A stretch of DNA of 64,000 nt from Glandiceps talaboti (GCF_964340395.1 NC_135551.1:32241455-32305454); one strand, 5' to 3'; shown: positions 12,416-29,365, counted from the stretch's first letter. Notes: generated from the sequence alone by a model not told the origin. A program made the numbers and translations.

Positions 12416-12421
12416 TCATAT

Positions 12422-12633
<212 letters not shown>

Positions 12634-12643
12634 TGTTTATTAC

Positions 12644-12666
12644 GCTCTGCCGCTGCGGTATAGAGC
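12644..12666 (-). ncRNA. Conserved hairpin of module B, second copy
   Basis: Minus-strand copy of the hairpin at 12049-12071, with the compensatory apex change (CCG/CGG) described there. Confidence 0.45.
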
Positions 12667-12695
12667 ACTGTCTTAGCAGATTGATACTCACCGAG

Positions 12696-15000
<2,305 letters not shown>

Positions 15001-15149
15001 GTATGTGTGTTTGAATGTGTATGTATGTGTGCATTCATATATATACATGTACATACTAGTACATTTGTATGTGTCCAAGTATGTGCTGCATGCAAATATG
15101 TGAGTGTGTTCACATGTGCGCATGCATGCAATATTGCACTGTATGCAAT

Positions 15150-15193
15150 ACATGCCTCTGTGTGTATATGTGTGTGTGAGTGTATGTGTGTGA

Positions 15194-15282
<89 letters not shown>

Positions 15283-15285
15283 TGT
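15150..15285. repeat. (TG)n microsatellite
   Basis: Nearly pure TG dinucleotides from about 15200 to 15280, with interrupted TGTA/TGAG variants from about 15000. The open frames of repeated Val-Cys or Thr-His here are artefacts. Confidence 0.95.
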
Positions 15286-15289
15286 ATAA

Positions 15290-18235
15290 TATTAGTATAC
15301 ATCTTACTAATGGCATAATTCTTGTCAATCATGTGGTGAACATGCATCATTGTAGCAAGTGGTTCAAAGGACTGACATCATGAATGTAAGGTTTGAGGGT
15401 TTGCATTTAGTTGGTATCTAAATTGTTAACTTTCAACCATGACAAATCTGTGGAACAAACATCATTAAATACATTAGCACAAAACTTTTCATCCTAAAGA
15501 GATAGAGAATTGAAAAACAGACTATGCATGAAGCTTTTAACCTGCTGAAGAGTGAACAGAATTTGTAATGATGAACAAGATAGAGAGATGTGTGCCTCAT
15601 TAAACAGTGATACACAGAGGATTCCTATTACTACACTGACAAGGAAATAAACCATTTACTCAATTCAGATGTACAGTAAGTTGATTTACAGCTGTGTCTG
15701 TACATGCACACGGCCACCATGATGATAACAACCACAGCAGTTATACAAACTGAAATAATTTGAATACCAATAAATGTACTTGAATACACACATTTTGACA
15801 TACACTTATTTCTTTCTCTTCAGCATGTTCTCTCATGTTTTACAGACTACCATCTACTACCTCTCCCAATAGAATACTAACAGCCCTCTTAAATCTTTAC
15901 AGCGCTGCAAGCTTTGATGAAGTTACTCAATGCACGTCATTCCTCAGGTTCTATAACACTCTTTTAAGAGGTAAAATTATTCTTCTAATGGACTTTCACG
16001 TTTTTATTTTCCCTGTCTGTGGAAAATGAACAAGTTTTTAACGTATTGTAATCTATCTATGAAAACAATATGATATTGTGAGTCATAGTGGATATCATAC
16101 AACAGGGACTCGAAAAGCCACTTGCTTCAACAATAGGGCTACAGTAGCCGTAAGTCTTGAGTCATAGCATAACTTAGCTATTGGAAGGTCCATATCATGT
16201 TGTTTGTTCAATGTGCTACTGAAGGATCCCTTGACGTGAAAAAGTACAGTCTGGTGTTAACTTGCTTATTGCAGAACAGCTAGTACCTGTAAGGATATGC
16301 TGTCAGATACAGCAATTTCTCTATTTTTGTATGGTACATTGGTAGTTCTTTGCACCGAGTACATTTATTTTATAACAAAAAATGTTGGTATACATATATA
16401 AGAACTTCAAAATTCAATGCAATTTTTGATATTTTCACCTAATAAATTAAGAGGTACAGCTTCTTATAAAGGTCTTAAATTTTGGGCCACAATTAGAACA
16501 AAAATCTTCATTAAGGCGAGGTTCGGCATATCAGCATTCTTTTTATTTTTCAGAATGTAATTAATATCTTCATTTTACACCAAAGTTCATCACATTTGAT
16601 ATTTCTTTCATTTTCAGAACATCTAAATAAAGTTTTTCATTTTTACAATCTGTACAGAAATCAGGGAATGTGTATCATTGATTCAAATTTTGGTTGAGTA
16701 CTAAAAATGACATTAAAAATCTCCTATGAAGTGTCAGTATTATTTCATATGTTTGTGATAGTGTAAGGGTTAATAGAAAAGACAACCTCCCTGATAGTAT
16801 AACAGAAGGCATTGTGGATTCATCTGCAGCTTTCCCCTGACAGATCAATTGACTGCAATTGGAGATATTCTTAGAGGTTGGCAATGTTTCCATCTCTTGG
16901 GAGTATCATACTATTTAATGCCACTGATCTAATATAATTACACCATTTGTCAACGGTGTACAGTTTCTCTGCAAACTCTGTCAACTGGAAAGTGGGCTGT
17001 ACAGCTCATTTTTCATCTATCTGCAGTCGGTTAATGAGAAATGTTTTCATAATATTTTCATTTCTGACACCTACAGTGGCACTAAATCATGAAAACTATA
17101 CTATGTGGAAAAAATGGCTTCAATATCATATTGATGCCAATTACAAAAAACATATGACGATATTTTTGACATGAAAAATTACATAACACTGATTCTGTTT
17201 TCATAATCATTATTCTAACAGCCAAGTCTTCAAAATTCAGTTTCAATCACTGAATAATTAAATTTTTTCATAGTGATAAGACTTGTGTTTATCCTGTCAA
17301 TGGTAAAAATATTTAAGACATCAACATTTGTTTTGAGTGTATGGTGGTCACTGGAGTGTTATTTTCACTAGGTCTTTAGATTTTTCCATGCTAAATCTTT
17401 AATTAAAGAAAGACAAACAACTTCTACTGTAAGTGTGAAATCTACTCAGTTTAAGCAGAAAATTAAATCTTCTATGAAGTTGATTAAATTTTAGGATTTT
17501 GTTAAATATGTTTATTATAATCAGTTCAAATCTATCTAAACTGAATGAAAAAGGTAAACAACTTGGTGGTAATAAAATCTAGAACACAACAAAGTTTGGT
17601 GAGATCAAGATTTCCTAGTGTTCATTTTATTAAATTATGTGTGCAACATATCTCAAACTTTAGCATGACTACACAGCTACACCATATTAGAGAGCCATAC
17701 ATCAACATATTTCTAGTCCTGTTTGCATACAAGCTGTGCTGATACAATAGCAGATTTCTCCTGTTCAAGGTGATGTTACTAGGTAACACATTTCCATACA
17801 GCAAGTATGTGAGATAATAACAGAGAAATACCAGTAGGTATATATATTTATGATAAATAGTATGTCTCAGCAATAGCAACCAAATATATACTGAAGGATA
17901 GATGGGTCAGAGACTCAATCATACATCAATACTTCTATCAAAAATCAAAAACATATTTCTATATAATTAGAGAAGAAAAAATCCCACTGAAATATTGAAA
18001 TGACTTATGTCTGAAAAATATATATAAATATTTCATGAAATTGATAAATATTTTATCTTACCTATTTCAATTTGTGTTTGGATATTTATATTTAATTTCT
18101 AAGATTACTGAAATGTGGTTATCAGCTCTTGATCAGATGTAGGAGCGAATTAAGATGTAGGCCAACTTCATACATGTATATGAGGAGATATATTATATAT
18201 ATATTTTGACAATTATTCTTATCACATTTTGTTTA
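15290..18235. other. No gene seen
   Basis: AT-rich non-coding sequence. No domain-bearing open frame and no clear repeat. Confidence 0.4.
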
Positions 18236-18239
18236 TTTT

Positions 18240-18478
18240 TCCGCTACCCGAGTTTTACCCAGTATTTTCGACTTAACTCATTCTGTAAGGGTTGTGGGCT
18301 AGACTAGTTCTGTAGAACTATTTCTACAACCCCCACCAGGTCCATGTAATTACTGATGTATTTGATTGAATATTCTTTGACTTAATTTAATTTATATATT
18401 TTGTTAATTTATTTGTTATGTATGTTTGTTTTTTTCCTGGTGAAATCAATAAATCAAATCAAATCAAATCAAATCAAT
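18240..18478 (+). mobile_element. LINE 3' end with (AAATC)n tail
   Basis: An untranslated segment ending in GTGAAATCAATAAATC followed by four to five AAATC units has the form of a CR1/jockey-type LINE 3' terminus, which uses short tandem repeats as a tail. No coding part remains, so the class is inferred from the tail. Confidence 0.5.
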
Positions 18479-21400
18479 ATAAATAAATATAAATGTTGTA
18501 GATATTTTATAAAAACAATTAGAAATATAACTATTTGCAAATTTCTCAAAATGATATTGTTAACAGCCATACACTTTAGAGTCTTAAGTTCATACATGTA
18601 TGCCTAACCCTGTGTGCCCTTAAAGCCAATTTGATGTCTAACTGATTCACAAAAACCAAGTGTTCACCTAGATCCCTCAATATGCATTGATTCATAATAT
18701 ACCACACTTTTATCAGTTTAATCCACAATAAAATATGATGTAGTTTATTAGAGGGTCACACTCTACCTAACACTTGCTATTTTACCTTTGGAAGCAAATC
18801 CCAAGAAGTAGATGCAGTACTGTTTGTACACTGAGAAGTTGCAGCTACTTAAGGGCATTCGAGTGAATAACTCATGATCTCCTCTTGAAATCATGTGAGT
18901 GAATATTTATAAGATGTACTACTATCAATGCAGGAATTTTTGTCAAACTGAAGGCACTGACTATCTTACGGCCACCAACATATTTGTATGCAGTTCCTGC
19001 TTGATTTTTATTGAGATAATTGCATTAGGAGCATTGAGCCTAGCTGAGTAGTGGTTATGAACACAAAAGCACAAATTTGATTTGTGCATATTATTCATTA
19101 AGAAACCTAGAGTCTAACATTATTAGTGTATCTGATGTAACAATAGAGTTCTTCCTGTATTGGAATTTAGCTTTCACATCTTCATTATTGTTCTTTCACT
19201 TGCCTTGTCAGCTGGCTACACATTTGTCTTTGATGGGTTCACAGTTGCAATGCTTGATGACTGCAGGCTATTCATGTAAACCATTGATCAGTTTACAGCC
19301 TATGACATTGTCATGTGTTACAACCATCACTCAAACTAGTTTTTGTTCAAAGTGGATAAAATCGGCCTAATTTTTGCTTTCAACTAAATTTTCCACTGTT
19401 TTGCTTATCATTATCAGGTTTCCACTTTCAAATTTATTCTTGAATAACTAATACAGAACATATATGAGAGAAAAACTAGATTTCACCACGATACTTCCAT
19501 TGATTTTTCCTATGATTTATGTATGTTTAACTAAAGACTGCAAGAAAGGGTTTCATCTTTACATGATTCCGCCCATATACCCACTCATTCCTCAGTCACT
19601 GAAATAATGAATCTGTAGTTTTCACTTCATACCAAAACGAAAATGGGAGAATGAATTTTATATTTATTATAGGACTTAATTTTAATTATTAACCAAGGAA
19701 ATTTGATTATCGTATTCTTATTTATCTGTAAGAATCTCATTGTCAATGAAAAAAAAGACAACATTCTTATGGCTCAAGTCAACTATATATCCCTTGGCAA
19801 GTTATTATTTCATAACATATTTTTAATCAAGCAATAAAATATGTAGTATTTGACAATTAAGTGAAATGTGTACAGCTAAAAGTACCAACTTGATTAATAA
19901 TAATAACATTTCTTTTAAGTATTTACATGGTTTTGACCAATAGCTGTAATTATTTCTGTCATGCTTAATATCTTTATTGAACAAAGCTTTGCAGTAACAG
20001 AAATAGTATTCAAAAATAATCAGAATACTGAATATATTCACAAACTAATCACAATATACTCACAAAATAATCAGAAATATTCCAAGATATTGTATGAACA
20101 GGCCAATTTTGTGAAATGAATACATTATATTTCGACTTTCCACTGAGATGATCATTATTTTGGCTAGAAATTCATGTTTTTGTGAAATAATATTTCAAAA
20201 TATATACATGATAGTCATAATTCTTAATAAATTTACGGAAATTAAAATTCTTGATTAGTGACATTAATTTAATCATCTTTTCTCACAAATTATACAATTT
20301 TGTAAATATATAAATGTGTACATGTAGTTCTACAACAATATGTATATCATTAAATGTCATATGAAATCTGAAGGAATAAAAATTTACTGTCAAAAGGCAA
20401 AAAGATAAATGATGTAACACAGTAAACACAAATGTATAATATAATTGTAGCTTTCTATTCATTTCAGTCATTAGACATATCCATACATTGAATGGAATGA
20501 TAATTAGATTTTACAAACCATAATCATTAATGGATTTGTACTATTTTTGTATGTGTGATTACATAATGAAGAGAATCATTTTGCAATTACTTCTGAAAAG
20601 CACAGCATTGTTTGAAGGAAGCAAGACTCTAACACCTCAAAAATTAAATATGTGTTATATTACCAGAAACTTACGAAAGCCTATGTTGAGACGGTACTAC
20701 AAAACTATCAAAGTGAAATTACTAAGTGTATTTAAGTCTGTGAAAAGTGATTCATATGATGTCATTTTTATAAAGCATGCTATTCTTTTACTATTATTAG
20801 CCAATCATTTTGAGGATTTGGACTAAAAATTTACTGAATATTATAAAAACGAAAAAAAATCTTATAAATTACAAAATTTTTATTGCTTTGGGTTTCATAT
20901 CTGACTTTTAAATGTATGGAATTACTTAAAATAATAAATTATACTGTTACTATGGTTATTAGAAAGCAGTTACCAAGATGTGACATGTAGCCAGTGTCAG
21001 TTATTACAATTTGCATCTGTGCCTTTTTTTCTGCGGTTTATAAAATATATTACCTTAGAAGTATGTCCAGTTAATTTTAGTTCTACATTAAAAATCCACA
21101 TCTCTGCATGATGCACACATTATTCATTTGTTGTGGCATAATCTACCATCGTGGTAGTTCAACACGACACTGAATCATGCAATATTTATGTATATGATCT
21201 TTTTCCTTTTTTTCTTATGACTGATGGGGTAAATCTACATCAGCACTTCAGAAATAACCCACTGTGTGTTATCACTTGCCTTTCTTTCACAATTTCAAAT
21301 CCCAATTGGAACGGCTGCAATGATAATAAAAGTGGGAAATTGAAATGTAATTTTTATCACAGCAGGATGAAATGTGAACAGAGTGTAATCATGTGAACTC

Positions 21401-24400
21401 TAGGAAATTGAATCATGGTAGAAGAGGATATACATGTAGTTTTACAATGGTGTCTACCACCGTAGTAATCAGGAAATATGTGTAATACTACTCCTATGAA
21501 ATTACACATTATGGTCATAAAATGTCTTTTAATATTTAATGTGATATAAATACCTAATTTCCAATATCTATATCACAGCAGTTGAATGTAATCATAACGA
21601 GGAGAAAATATTTCCAAACTCAGTCACACACAAAAATTTCATACAAGTTCGTTCAACGATCACGTTTCAATGACTCAGCTTTTCTTTAAAAATTATCAAA
21701 AACTACTGTGTAAATTTTACTCCCTTCTAGTTCTATTTGTGATCAAAATTATAAATCTACAGATGTAATAATTTTTCTATTTTAGTTCTTTTCTTTCCCC
21801 AAATTTCCATATCAATATGAGTTACTGGAATTCACCCCTGACTTCAAGATAAAATATTGAATATGAAAGTGTATACTTTACAAGATTACCACTCTCTGTT
21901 TCACACAATATTGGTGGCAAATCACAGTTCTGATCTAAGTTCCATTTTCCTCATCCCACTGGCAATGATGGTATGGCTTACAGCCTTGTCATTGTATAGA
22001 AATAGTTACATCACACAATGTTTCCATGACTTTTATAAAAAGATTTGTATCAGAGGAATTTTTTCACAAAATGCCTGAAAATGTTCTACCTGCAGCAGGG
22101 AAACCTCCATTAGACCATTGCTTACTAACAACATATGTTTGTGTTGGCCTTAGCTGTCTAGACAAACCAAGAATCATTGTTTTGTGTTTGGGTCTTCTCT
22201 TTTAATACATCACATACTATGGTTTACTACAAAAATGGTTGAACATTTTACCCAATGATTGCAATTACCATCTGAATACTACAATTTTCACTTTATTACA
22301 CTTGCTTAGATGAAATACTAGGATCTGTATTCTCGTATTCTCCAAATCATAGTCTTGACGTCAATTGATGTATTAAAGACAACACTTCACATTGTTTGAT
22401 ACACTATCAAAGCTGCTAAAGATAAAGGCAATAAATTCTAATTTTCTTTGTGTTATCTGAAATAGCTTGGTGATTTCCACATATAATCTCCTTTCTGGTG
22501 GAGGGGATTACGTATACCTCAAGTTACACAGCACTCTGACTTCCAACAGCTGCTATGGGTATTTATATGTCAGGCAGAGTATAGCTTAATCCATTACATT
22601 GGGAAATCCATCACTTGACAAAATTACATTTCTGGCAAATTACTCATGGATGGACACTCTGCCAATTTTACGTGCTGAAATGAGTCCACACAGCATATCA
22701 ATGTTGTATTAACAAAGTCAACAACACAGCTACCAATCTTCATGTACACATTGCAACAACTAACAATATCATGCATTCAAACATATTTCAATTTAATATG
22801 ATTTGATTGGCTAAACATTTATAAGATACAGCTAACAATACAAGATACAAGGATTTGGGTGTGTAGCAGAAATTTGACACTAAAATAATTCTGATAATAA
22901 ATCATTTTCTACATTCACCAGAGGAATATATGACTTGAACAAGCAATAACAAGCGATCCATGTTCCCTGCTTTGGTCCGTTTAGATGATTTGTATTATGT
23001 TTTTGTGCAAGTGGGAAAAATACTTGACTGTACACTCTACAAGGTAGAACAAAGTAAACCAACCCTTTAGTCTTAGTAGTGTTTTCTCTAGTAGACCATT
23101 GAGAGACATGCTGACATAGCCTCCAGGCTACAATTCTCCCTTGCATGCTTGGCAAGGTTCATATTTTTACATATCTAAGAAACAATTGTTATGTAAATTT
23201 GCTTTTCATTTCTCAAATTTATGCAGTGAAACAATAGAGGGGAAGACTATCTTTGAAGAAGCTAACAACTGGAGAACAATCTTAGAAATACAATGGACCA
23301 AGATATCAACACAAATATTTACAAACTACACAAATAAGAAAACAGTAATGCTAGATCATAGAAAATCAATTACAAGAAGTGGGTCAGAAATGTAATAAAA
23401 TTCAGTAAAAGTACACAAATACCAAATTAGAAATACCAAGAGAAAGAGATACTAGTTGGAGACCACCCATAACCCTCTAGGTTACTTGAAAAATGTCTTT
23501 ACATATCCACTGGATGTTACAAGTCTATCTAAACAGATAGATAACAGCCTCATCATATCAATGTGTTCCTTTGACACTCATCATGAAAATGAAAATACTG
23601 CAGAATTTCAATTACAATATTTCCCAGAATTACTTTGAGAGTGTGTTATCTGTTTTCTACGGTCGGCTTTTAAAAATATGACATTTCTGTATTTTCTGTG
23701 TGTCTTACAAATCATGTTTGGTGAAACCAACAAGAAAAATATATTCAGTAACACAATACCTTTAATTTGTATTAATGGTCTGGACCCTTTTACATACAAG
23801 TTTAATACAACCAACACTAGTTTATTTTTATTTCTGTTGTAAAACTAAAAACGCCTAGCTATGGTATGCTAATGAGCTAAAATCAATAGCTTTTACTGTT
23901 TTGATACCAAACCCCACTAGAAAGCCCAACTTCTTCTGTCACCACCTGGTATGCTGCAGTAGCTGTTCCTTACTGGTGGAGTGAGAATGAGATCACTACA
24001 GACACAGTGTATCTGTGTACAACTGTCACACACATGTCATAAGTTTACAATAGGAAGTTTATAATTTGTCTTCTTCAAAACATCTCCTTTTTGAGGAGAA
24101 ATAAATTAAACACTATGCCATTGACACCTTTCATTAATAAAATGGTAAGCACAGACGGATTAATCACTATTTATCGGAGTCGCACAGAAATAGTTGTGTT
24201 GCCATGACAAAATGTTTTGGTTTTTTTTGTGGAGGGGTTCTATGCATGTACTTGCTGATGGCAGCATAGAGTGAAAAACGATCATTAGTACGGAAAACTC
24301 ATCAAAATGTTTTGTATGTAAAATCATAATTCGCTCTACGGGCGACAACACATTTTGGGTACACCGCATTTCCTATTGGGCTTGTTAGGCATATGTTCAG

Positions 24401-24937
24401 ATCAGAGCATAACCACAGCCTGGAAGTGGAAGTGACAATGTTTTCTCAAAACCCTGCATTGTAATTTGTTGTCAATCTGGAGTGTAAGACCATGGCAAGA
24501 CACACGGAGTACTATGTGCGACCCTTGTCTCACTTTTCGCAGTTGAGTGACCTGCACAGCTGGCTGAAGCAGCGAAGCAATAGATATCGAATTAGAAAAC
24601 ACACTACTGCGTGTACGAGCAACACGCTTCCTGCGGAGAAGTGAACTCGAGCTTGTCGAGGAAATCACGATGAAATGACTTCAGCATAGAACTATTTCTG
24701 CCCTGATATGATGACCAGGCGTGATACGCTGACTCTGTGAATAAATGGTGTGACAAACAAATCACAACAACCGATCGATTTTCCGATGGCCTTTCGCCGA
24801 GTTTCGGTGAAAGACTGTATGAGTGGGTCATTCATTCGTCTTGCACTTCGTTTGAATAATAAAGTGATCCCCACTTTGTGTTTAGTGTCACGAAAAAAGT
24901 TTTCGCACCTTGTTTTGAAAGAAAAAACTAAACTTAC
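18479..24937. other. No gene seen (probable SAMD5 intron)
   Basis: AT-rich sequence. Many short open frames occur, none with a recognisable motif (the 98-codon frame at 20530-20826 is lysine/leucine/isoleucine-rich from base composition). I searched the minus strand by eye for a short 3' coding exon of SAMD5 and did not find one. Confidence 0.4.
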
Positions 24938-25357
24938 CGCTTTTGAGAAAGGAAATGCACTTAATTTCACACATTCAGCGACAAGTTTGTCTCTTATCAT
25001 CATCTTCAGTTGTAATTTGGGATAAGAAATTCGCCCGGGGGGTTTTTCCTGGTCGCTGATGTCTTCGTAGTTATCATTCTCCGGGTGACCACCCGTACAA
25101 AATTCTCGCTCATCGCCCGAATTTTCAGTAGGTTCCAGGGTAAAATACACATGTGTTCCTCCTTCTTCTCTCAGTCTTGCGACAGCTTGAAGGATTTCCC
25201 TACGATCTCTGGGGTCTTCCACTCCGATCGCATCGAGGTCAGGTTCGCCAACTTGTTTGCAAATTTCCAAGTCGTCGTAACCGTTATCGATGAAAGCCTC
25301 GGCGTAGTGCAGTAAGTCCATGGACCGCAGCCATTCTCCTACAATAGTGCCTGCCAT
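24938..25357 (-). CDS. SAMD5: SAMD5-like protein, first coding exon (partial gene)
   Basis: The exon encodes 140 residues from ATG at 25357 to a GCG|GTAAGT donor at 24938/24937 (phase 0). Residues 5-65 form a SAM domain (GEWLRSMDLLHYAEAFIDNG, then DLDAIGV and DRREILQAV), a small helical protein-interaction fold. Residues 71-76 (YFTLEP) and the conserved block around 112-126 (YPKLQLK..IRDKLV) match the short SAMD5 family, which is related to the SAM end of SASH1. The domain begins almost at the initiator, as in SAMD5 and unlike SASH1, which has long upstream regions. The family is described as an adaptor protein with poorly known biochemical partners. Human SAMD5 is only a little longer, so one or more short 3' exons should lie at lower coordinates or outside the window. 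The frame running on past the donor to 24692 is intronic read-through. Confidence 0.85.
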
Positions 25358-25600
25358 TGTAGCTGAGAATTATCACCCAAATCGATTGACAACGTAAAAT
25401 TCACGCCATTTTCAGCGGAATTCCTAGGCGAAACATTGCAACAAACTTCACTGTAGGCTCTTTGCAGGTACGTGACGTGAGTTTACTCGTGAGTTTACTC
25501 TCTTCACGCTTGCGCACTAAATCAGTCGTGTATTCAATTTGTGACGTCATTGTTTGGGATTTCCTTCGATTGGCTCATCGTCGAAAAATCTAAAACTTGT
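25358..25600 (-). promoter_or_regulatory. SAMD5 promoter region with perfect CRE palindrome
   Basis: The sequence just upstream of the SAMD5 start is visibly richer in CpG than its surroundings. It contains TGACGTCA at 25542-25549, a full CREB/ATF site about 185 bp upstream of the ATG. A direct repeat, GTGAGTTTACTC, lies at about 25479-25501. No TATA box is evident near a fixed start. The assignment as promoter rests on position and base composition. Confidence 0.45.
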
Positions 25601-25978
25601 GCCAAAATTTGAAAGCCTATCCTTCCTTTGCACCGTCGCATCCTGGAAATCAAAAACAAACAAACAAACAAACAAAAAAGTATAGTCGATTTCCCTTTAT
25701 CCAAGAACAGTGTTAGTCGATGCAATAAATGTTATATAAAATCATTGTGAATTGGATGTCGCTTATTAACCTCGCGGCTGACTTGAGTCTAACTTCATAA
25801 AAACAGAAAAGAGTATACGGCTTGTCAGATACACATCATAAAAATATAAGAACCACGACCTTTAACACTTATAGTATAGCAAATATATATTACGTTAATG
25901 TTTGTGCCTTTCTTGTTTATATCAAATATTTTAAATATTTTAAATTTTATAATTCCCTTCTTAAAACGTTACCTTGTC

Positions 25979-25982
25979 TAAC

Positions 25983-26031
<49 letters not shown>

Positions 26032-26034
26032 GAC

Positions 26035-26101
<67 letters not shown>

Positions 26102-26166
26102 ATGTATGTATGTATGTATGTATGTATGTATGTATGTATGTATGTATGTATGTATGTATGTATGTA

Positions 26167-26201
<35 letters not shown>

Positions 26202-26238
26202 ATGTATGTATGTATGTATGTATGTATGTATGTATGTA

Positions 26239-26275
<37 letters not shown>

Positions 26276-26332
26276 GGATGGATGGATGGATGGATGGATG
26301 GATGGATGGATGGATGGATGGATGGAAGGATG
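25979..26332. repeat. Compound tetranucleotide array (TGTC/TGTA/TGTC/TGTA/TGTC/TGGA)
   Basis: Blocks in order are (TGTC)n to about 26098, (TGTA)n to about 26168, (TGTC)n to about 26199, (TGTA)n to about 26240, (TGTC)n to about 26274, then (TGGA)n to about 26330. Blocks switch by single-base changes of the unit with no spacer. The two long open frames here are translations of the repeat. Confidence 0.95.
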
Positions 26333-26339
26333 GTAAACT

Positions 26340-26490
26340 TATCGTTTGTTTGCTTGGTTTTTTGTCATTTTATCTGTTTTCTGTCTTTCTATCTTTCCTT
26401 GACTTCATTCAGTCTGTTTCTATCATTTTATCTGTTGTTTTCTGTCTTTCTATCTTTCCTTGACTTCATTCAGTCTGTTTCTAATTATAA
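26340..26490. repeat. Short tandem duplication after the tetranucleotide array
   Basis: A segment containing TCTATCTTTCCTTGACTTCATTCAGTCTG is present twice, at about 26378-26425 and 26438-26480, about 60 bp apart. The key shared core is CCTTGACTTCATTCAGTC. Confidence 0.65.
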
Positions 26491-28540
26491 TTTTAGTCCA
26501 ATGGTCCATTACCACCGTGAATTAGTCTCGATTTCAATCAGGATATGGAGTTTAAAGTAATTTTAATATTTAGTATATTTGCCAGCGGTAGTAAAATTCT
26601 ACTGACAGACCGTTGACCCAAGTTGAAGCGCGACTAGGACGCATTTCACAGATACGATAAATAGACCGACTGGTCATATGAATTTTGGTTTTTCACAACA
26701 TAATTTACTATTTATAATTATATGATGTGTTTAAAAAAGAAAGAAAACGAATTAGACCAGAAGGAATTGTAAAAGCCTTGTTGTTCGCCCCGAGCAATTC
26801 ATGGTTTCACCGTGTAATTGTCACTGATTGATTTAGAGTGATTGCATAATACAGCAAATATCAATTCCAATTTCCAGTGCAGGTTAACAGATAAATTCCA
26901 TCAGATCGATTTCGGAGGAATAATGAATGAACATTCCGGCAATCAATGCAAACATATCTTCCCCCTGTTTTTTGGCGTCGTTTCTGGCAACCTCAGTTAA
27001 GTTCACGCCCGCTGAAAATTTTGTACTTAAAAATACTGCTTGATACACTTTAACCACATTCTTTCACGTTTGGCACTGGGAGTATCCCACACATTACGTG
27101 CAGTTAAGACTGTTGGATTTTGTCATAAAACCGTAAGAGTGATATTGGGATAATGGTTCGCGATCGTCTCAAGGGTCAGAATTTGTGTGGACGTGAAATG
27201 AAACGCTTCTTGAAAAGATAAAAAAGAGAAAAGCTCAATCATAATTGTTTGATTTTATTGATGATCATGATGATGCAGTCGATGGATGGATGACAACGTG
27301 GTGACGGGGTATAAAAGTAGCCAGGGTTGTATTATAGAGGGCGCTGTTTAGCATATGATCATGTACTGTACTATCCAATACCCGCGAGTCGCAGGCGTTG
27401 AACATGTTTGAAAAGCACGACACACGGTAGAAACTAAAGGATGAAATCAATAGTTTAATGTAAAATAAAAAACTAAATTCTATTAGTTAGGCCTCAGACC
27501 CCTACCCCCATCTTGTTTCAGACAGCACAATCAGTTTCAAATCAATACATAATAATATGTAGTACATATAAAACCTTGACAAGTAAGAAATTAAACTTAT
27601 CTGTGCCATGGCCTTCTGTAGTTAGAAAATGTTCTTTTATTGACACTTTAATGTATTTTAAGGCCATGCATTTACCATTATAGCAAAAAGAATTTCTTTC
27701 CTATGTTGAACAATTGATCTCACTCCTAAATGGAAAAGTGTTTGCTAAATTGTCAAAAATAGAATAAAAACTTAATACCAAAGTTACCCATTGGGCTGAC
27801 TTACTTTGTGATTTCGTTACATGTTGCACTAATATTATTTCATTGAAGTTGTGTGTCACGGTGGAAAGTATCATTATTCTCCACACAAAAATAATTACAC
27901 ACGGGTAGAGTATTGGCCACGTCTAAACGTTTGCCTTTAGCCTGCCGTGCATACTTATAAGGGAAAGATCATGTGGTGAAAGATATGTAGAAGGAAGGAA
28001 GTGATTAGATGTTAGAATTTGAAGAAGGATGTTATTGGATGAAGAGAAGTACATAGTACATAGTACATGTACTGAGAAATCGAAATGAATATTAGGAACA
28101 CAACAAAGGAACACGTTACGGTAAATCGCAATACAAAACACAAAAGGGACATCTACACACAGTCACTATAAATTTACAAGATAAATACAAGTGTGACCTA
28201 GTATGAAATAATTATATAAAAAGTTTCTACATTGTATAATAAACTTAAACAAGCAATATGAACGTTGGCGGAAATATATTTGGCTATTAACATTATTGTA
28301 GCTTTAAATGACATAAAATATGAATATATTGTTCATGGTTCCAAGAATCAATAGGACAGTACAATATAGCTACTCTCAGTTGGAACGGTAAATTGGAAAC
28401 GAATGCTACGTTTCCATCCGTCTACTACCGATCTTGATCACGCAAATTATTTAATTACGCAGCGTAATAATGTTTTCAACAATAACTGCAGAATGACACT
28501 TCCAGAAACATCACCATCAAGTTTCAACCCCATTCAGTTT
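26491..28540. other. Intergenic, no gene seen
   Basis: Sequence between the SAMD5 promoter side and the GTF2E1 3' side. It contains no recognisable exon. A small AGTACAT triplication lies at about 28050-28072. Confidence 0.4.
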
Positions 28541-29364
28541 TTGACCAAAATTGATGTGTAGTTTCATCTACACATCCCAGATGCATCCCTATTAAATTCT
28601 TGCTGAATCTGCTCGGTTGTTTTTGAATTATAGATTTTTTTTTATCAGAAAACCCCACATCTTCAGACCTAATTTGCATGTTTGTCATGTTATGAACAAT
28701 TCCGAAGTTAATCTAAACACCACTAAGAATGTTCCCATCAAATGTAACCCAATCTGCTCAATAATTTTGTGTAACTATGGATTTTGGACCAGAAGGACAA
28801 TTGTTTAGCCCTAATTTGCATATCACTGACGGTATCGTCATGTCTAGTCTAGTTGCTAGACCTCGGATGTTCTTCTGATACAATATGACACACGACCGAA
28901 CATCACTTTCGAGGATGGAACATGGCAAGCCCTCACTGCAAACTTCATTCTCTTATCATATTGGAAGAAAGCCCGAACGTCTAGCAGCAAGACTACATCA
29001 TGTTATGAACAATTCTTAATCTAAGCACACCTTAGAATGTCGGCACCAAATTTCAGCTGAATCTGCTCAGAAGTTTTGGAAATAAAGGTTTTTGACCAAA
29101 AAAACACATTTTTACACCTAATTTGCATATCACTGATGGGATAATCATGTCATAAATAATTCCTAAGAATGTACCCACCAAATTTCAAACTGGTCTGCCA
29201 AGTGCTTTTTGAGTTTGTTTTTTGATAAAAATCACATTTTTGTTACCCAGATCACACACTGGTGGTAAGATCATATTGATTTGAACAATTTCCAAACTAG
29301 ACACCCAGGGTAATATACCCACCAAATATCATGGCAATTGGTCCAGTGGTTTTTTGACTTTAAG

Positions 29365-29365
<1 letters not shown>
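28540..29365. repeat. Degenerate tandem repeat, about 120-170 bp unit
   Basis: Units repeat phrases such as CCTAATTTGCATATCACTGA, CACCAAATTTCA and AATCTGCTCAG, starting near 28560, 28700, 29000, 29150 and 29280. The same family is present in opposite orientation at about 59710-60125 and as a single unit in the GTF2E1 intron (about 33280-33400). Non-coding. Confidence 0.7.

Noticed and set aside
20530-20826. 98-codon frame (MDLYYFCMCDYIMK...)
   Set aside because: Composition follows the AT-rich background, there is no recognisable motif, and no splice context.
24692-24937. C-terminal 81 codons of the 221-codon SAMD5 frame
   Set aside because: A consensus GTAAGT donor at 24937 and loss of similarity to the family after residue 140 show this is intron read-through.
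25822-26560. 213- and 152-codon open frames rich in Cys-Leu-Ser-Val and Tyr-Val-Cys-Met
   Set aside because: Translation of the TGTC/TGTA/TGGA microsatellite.
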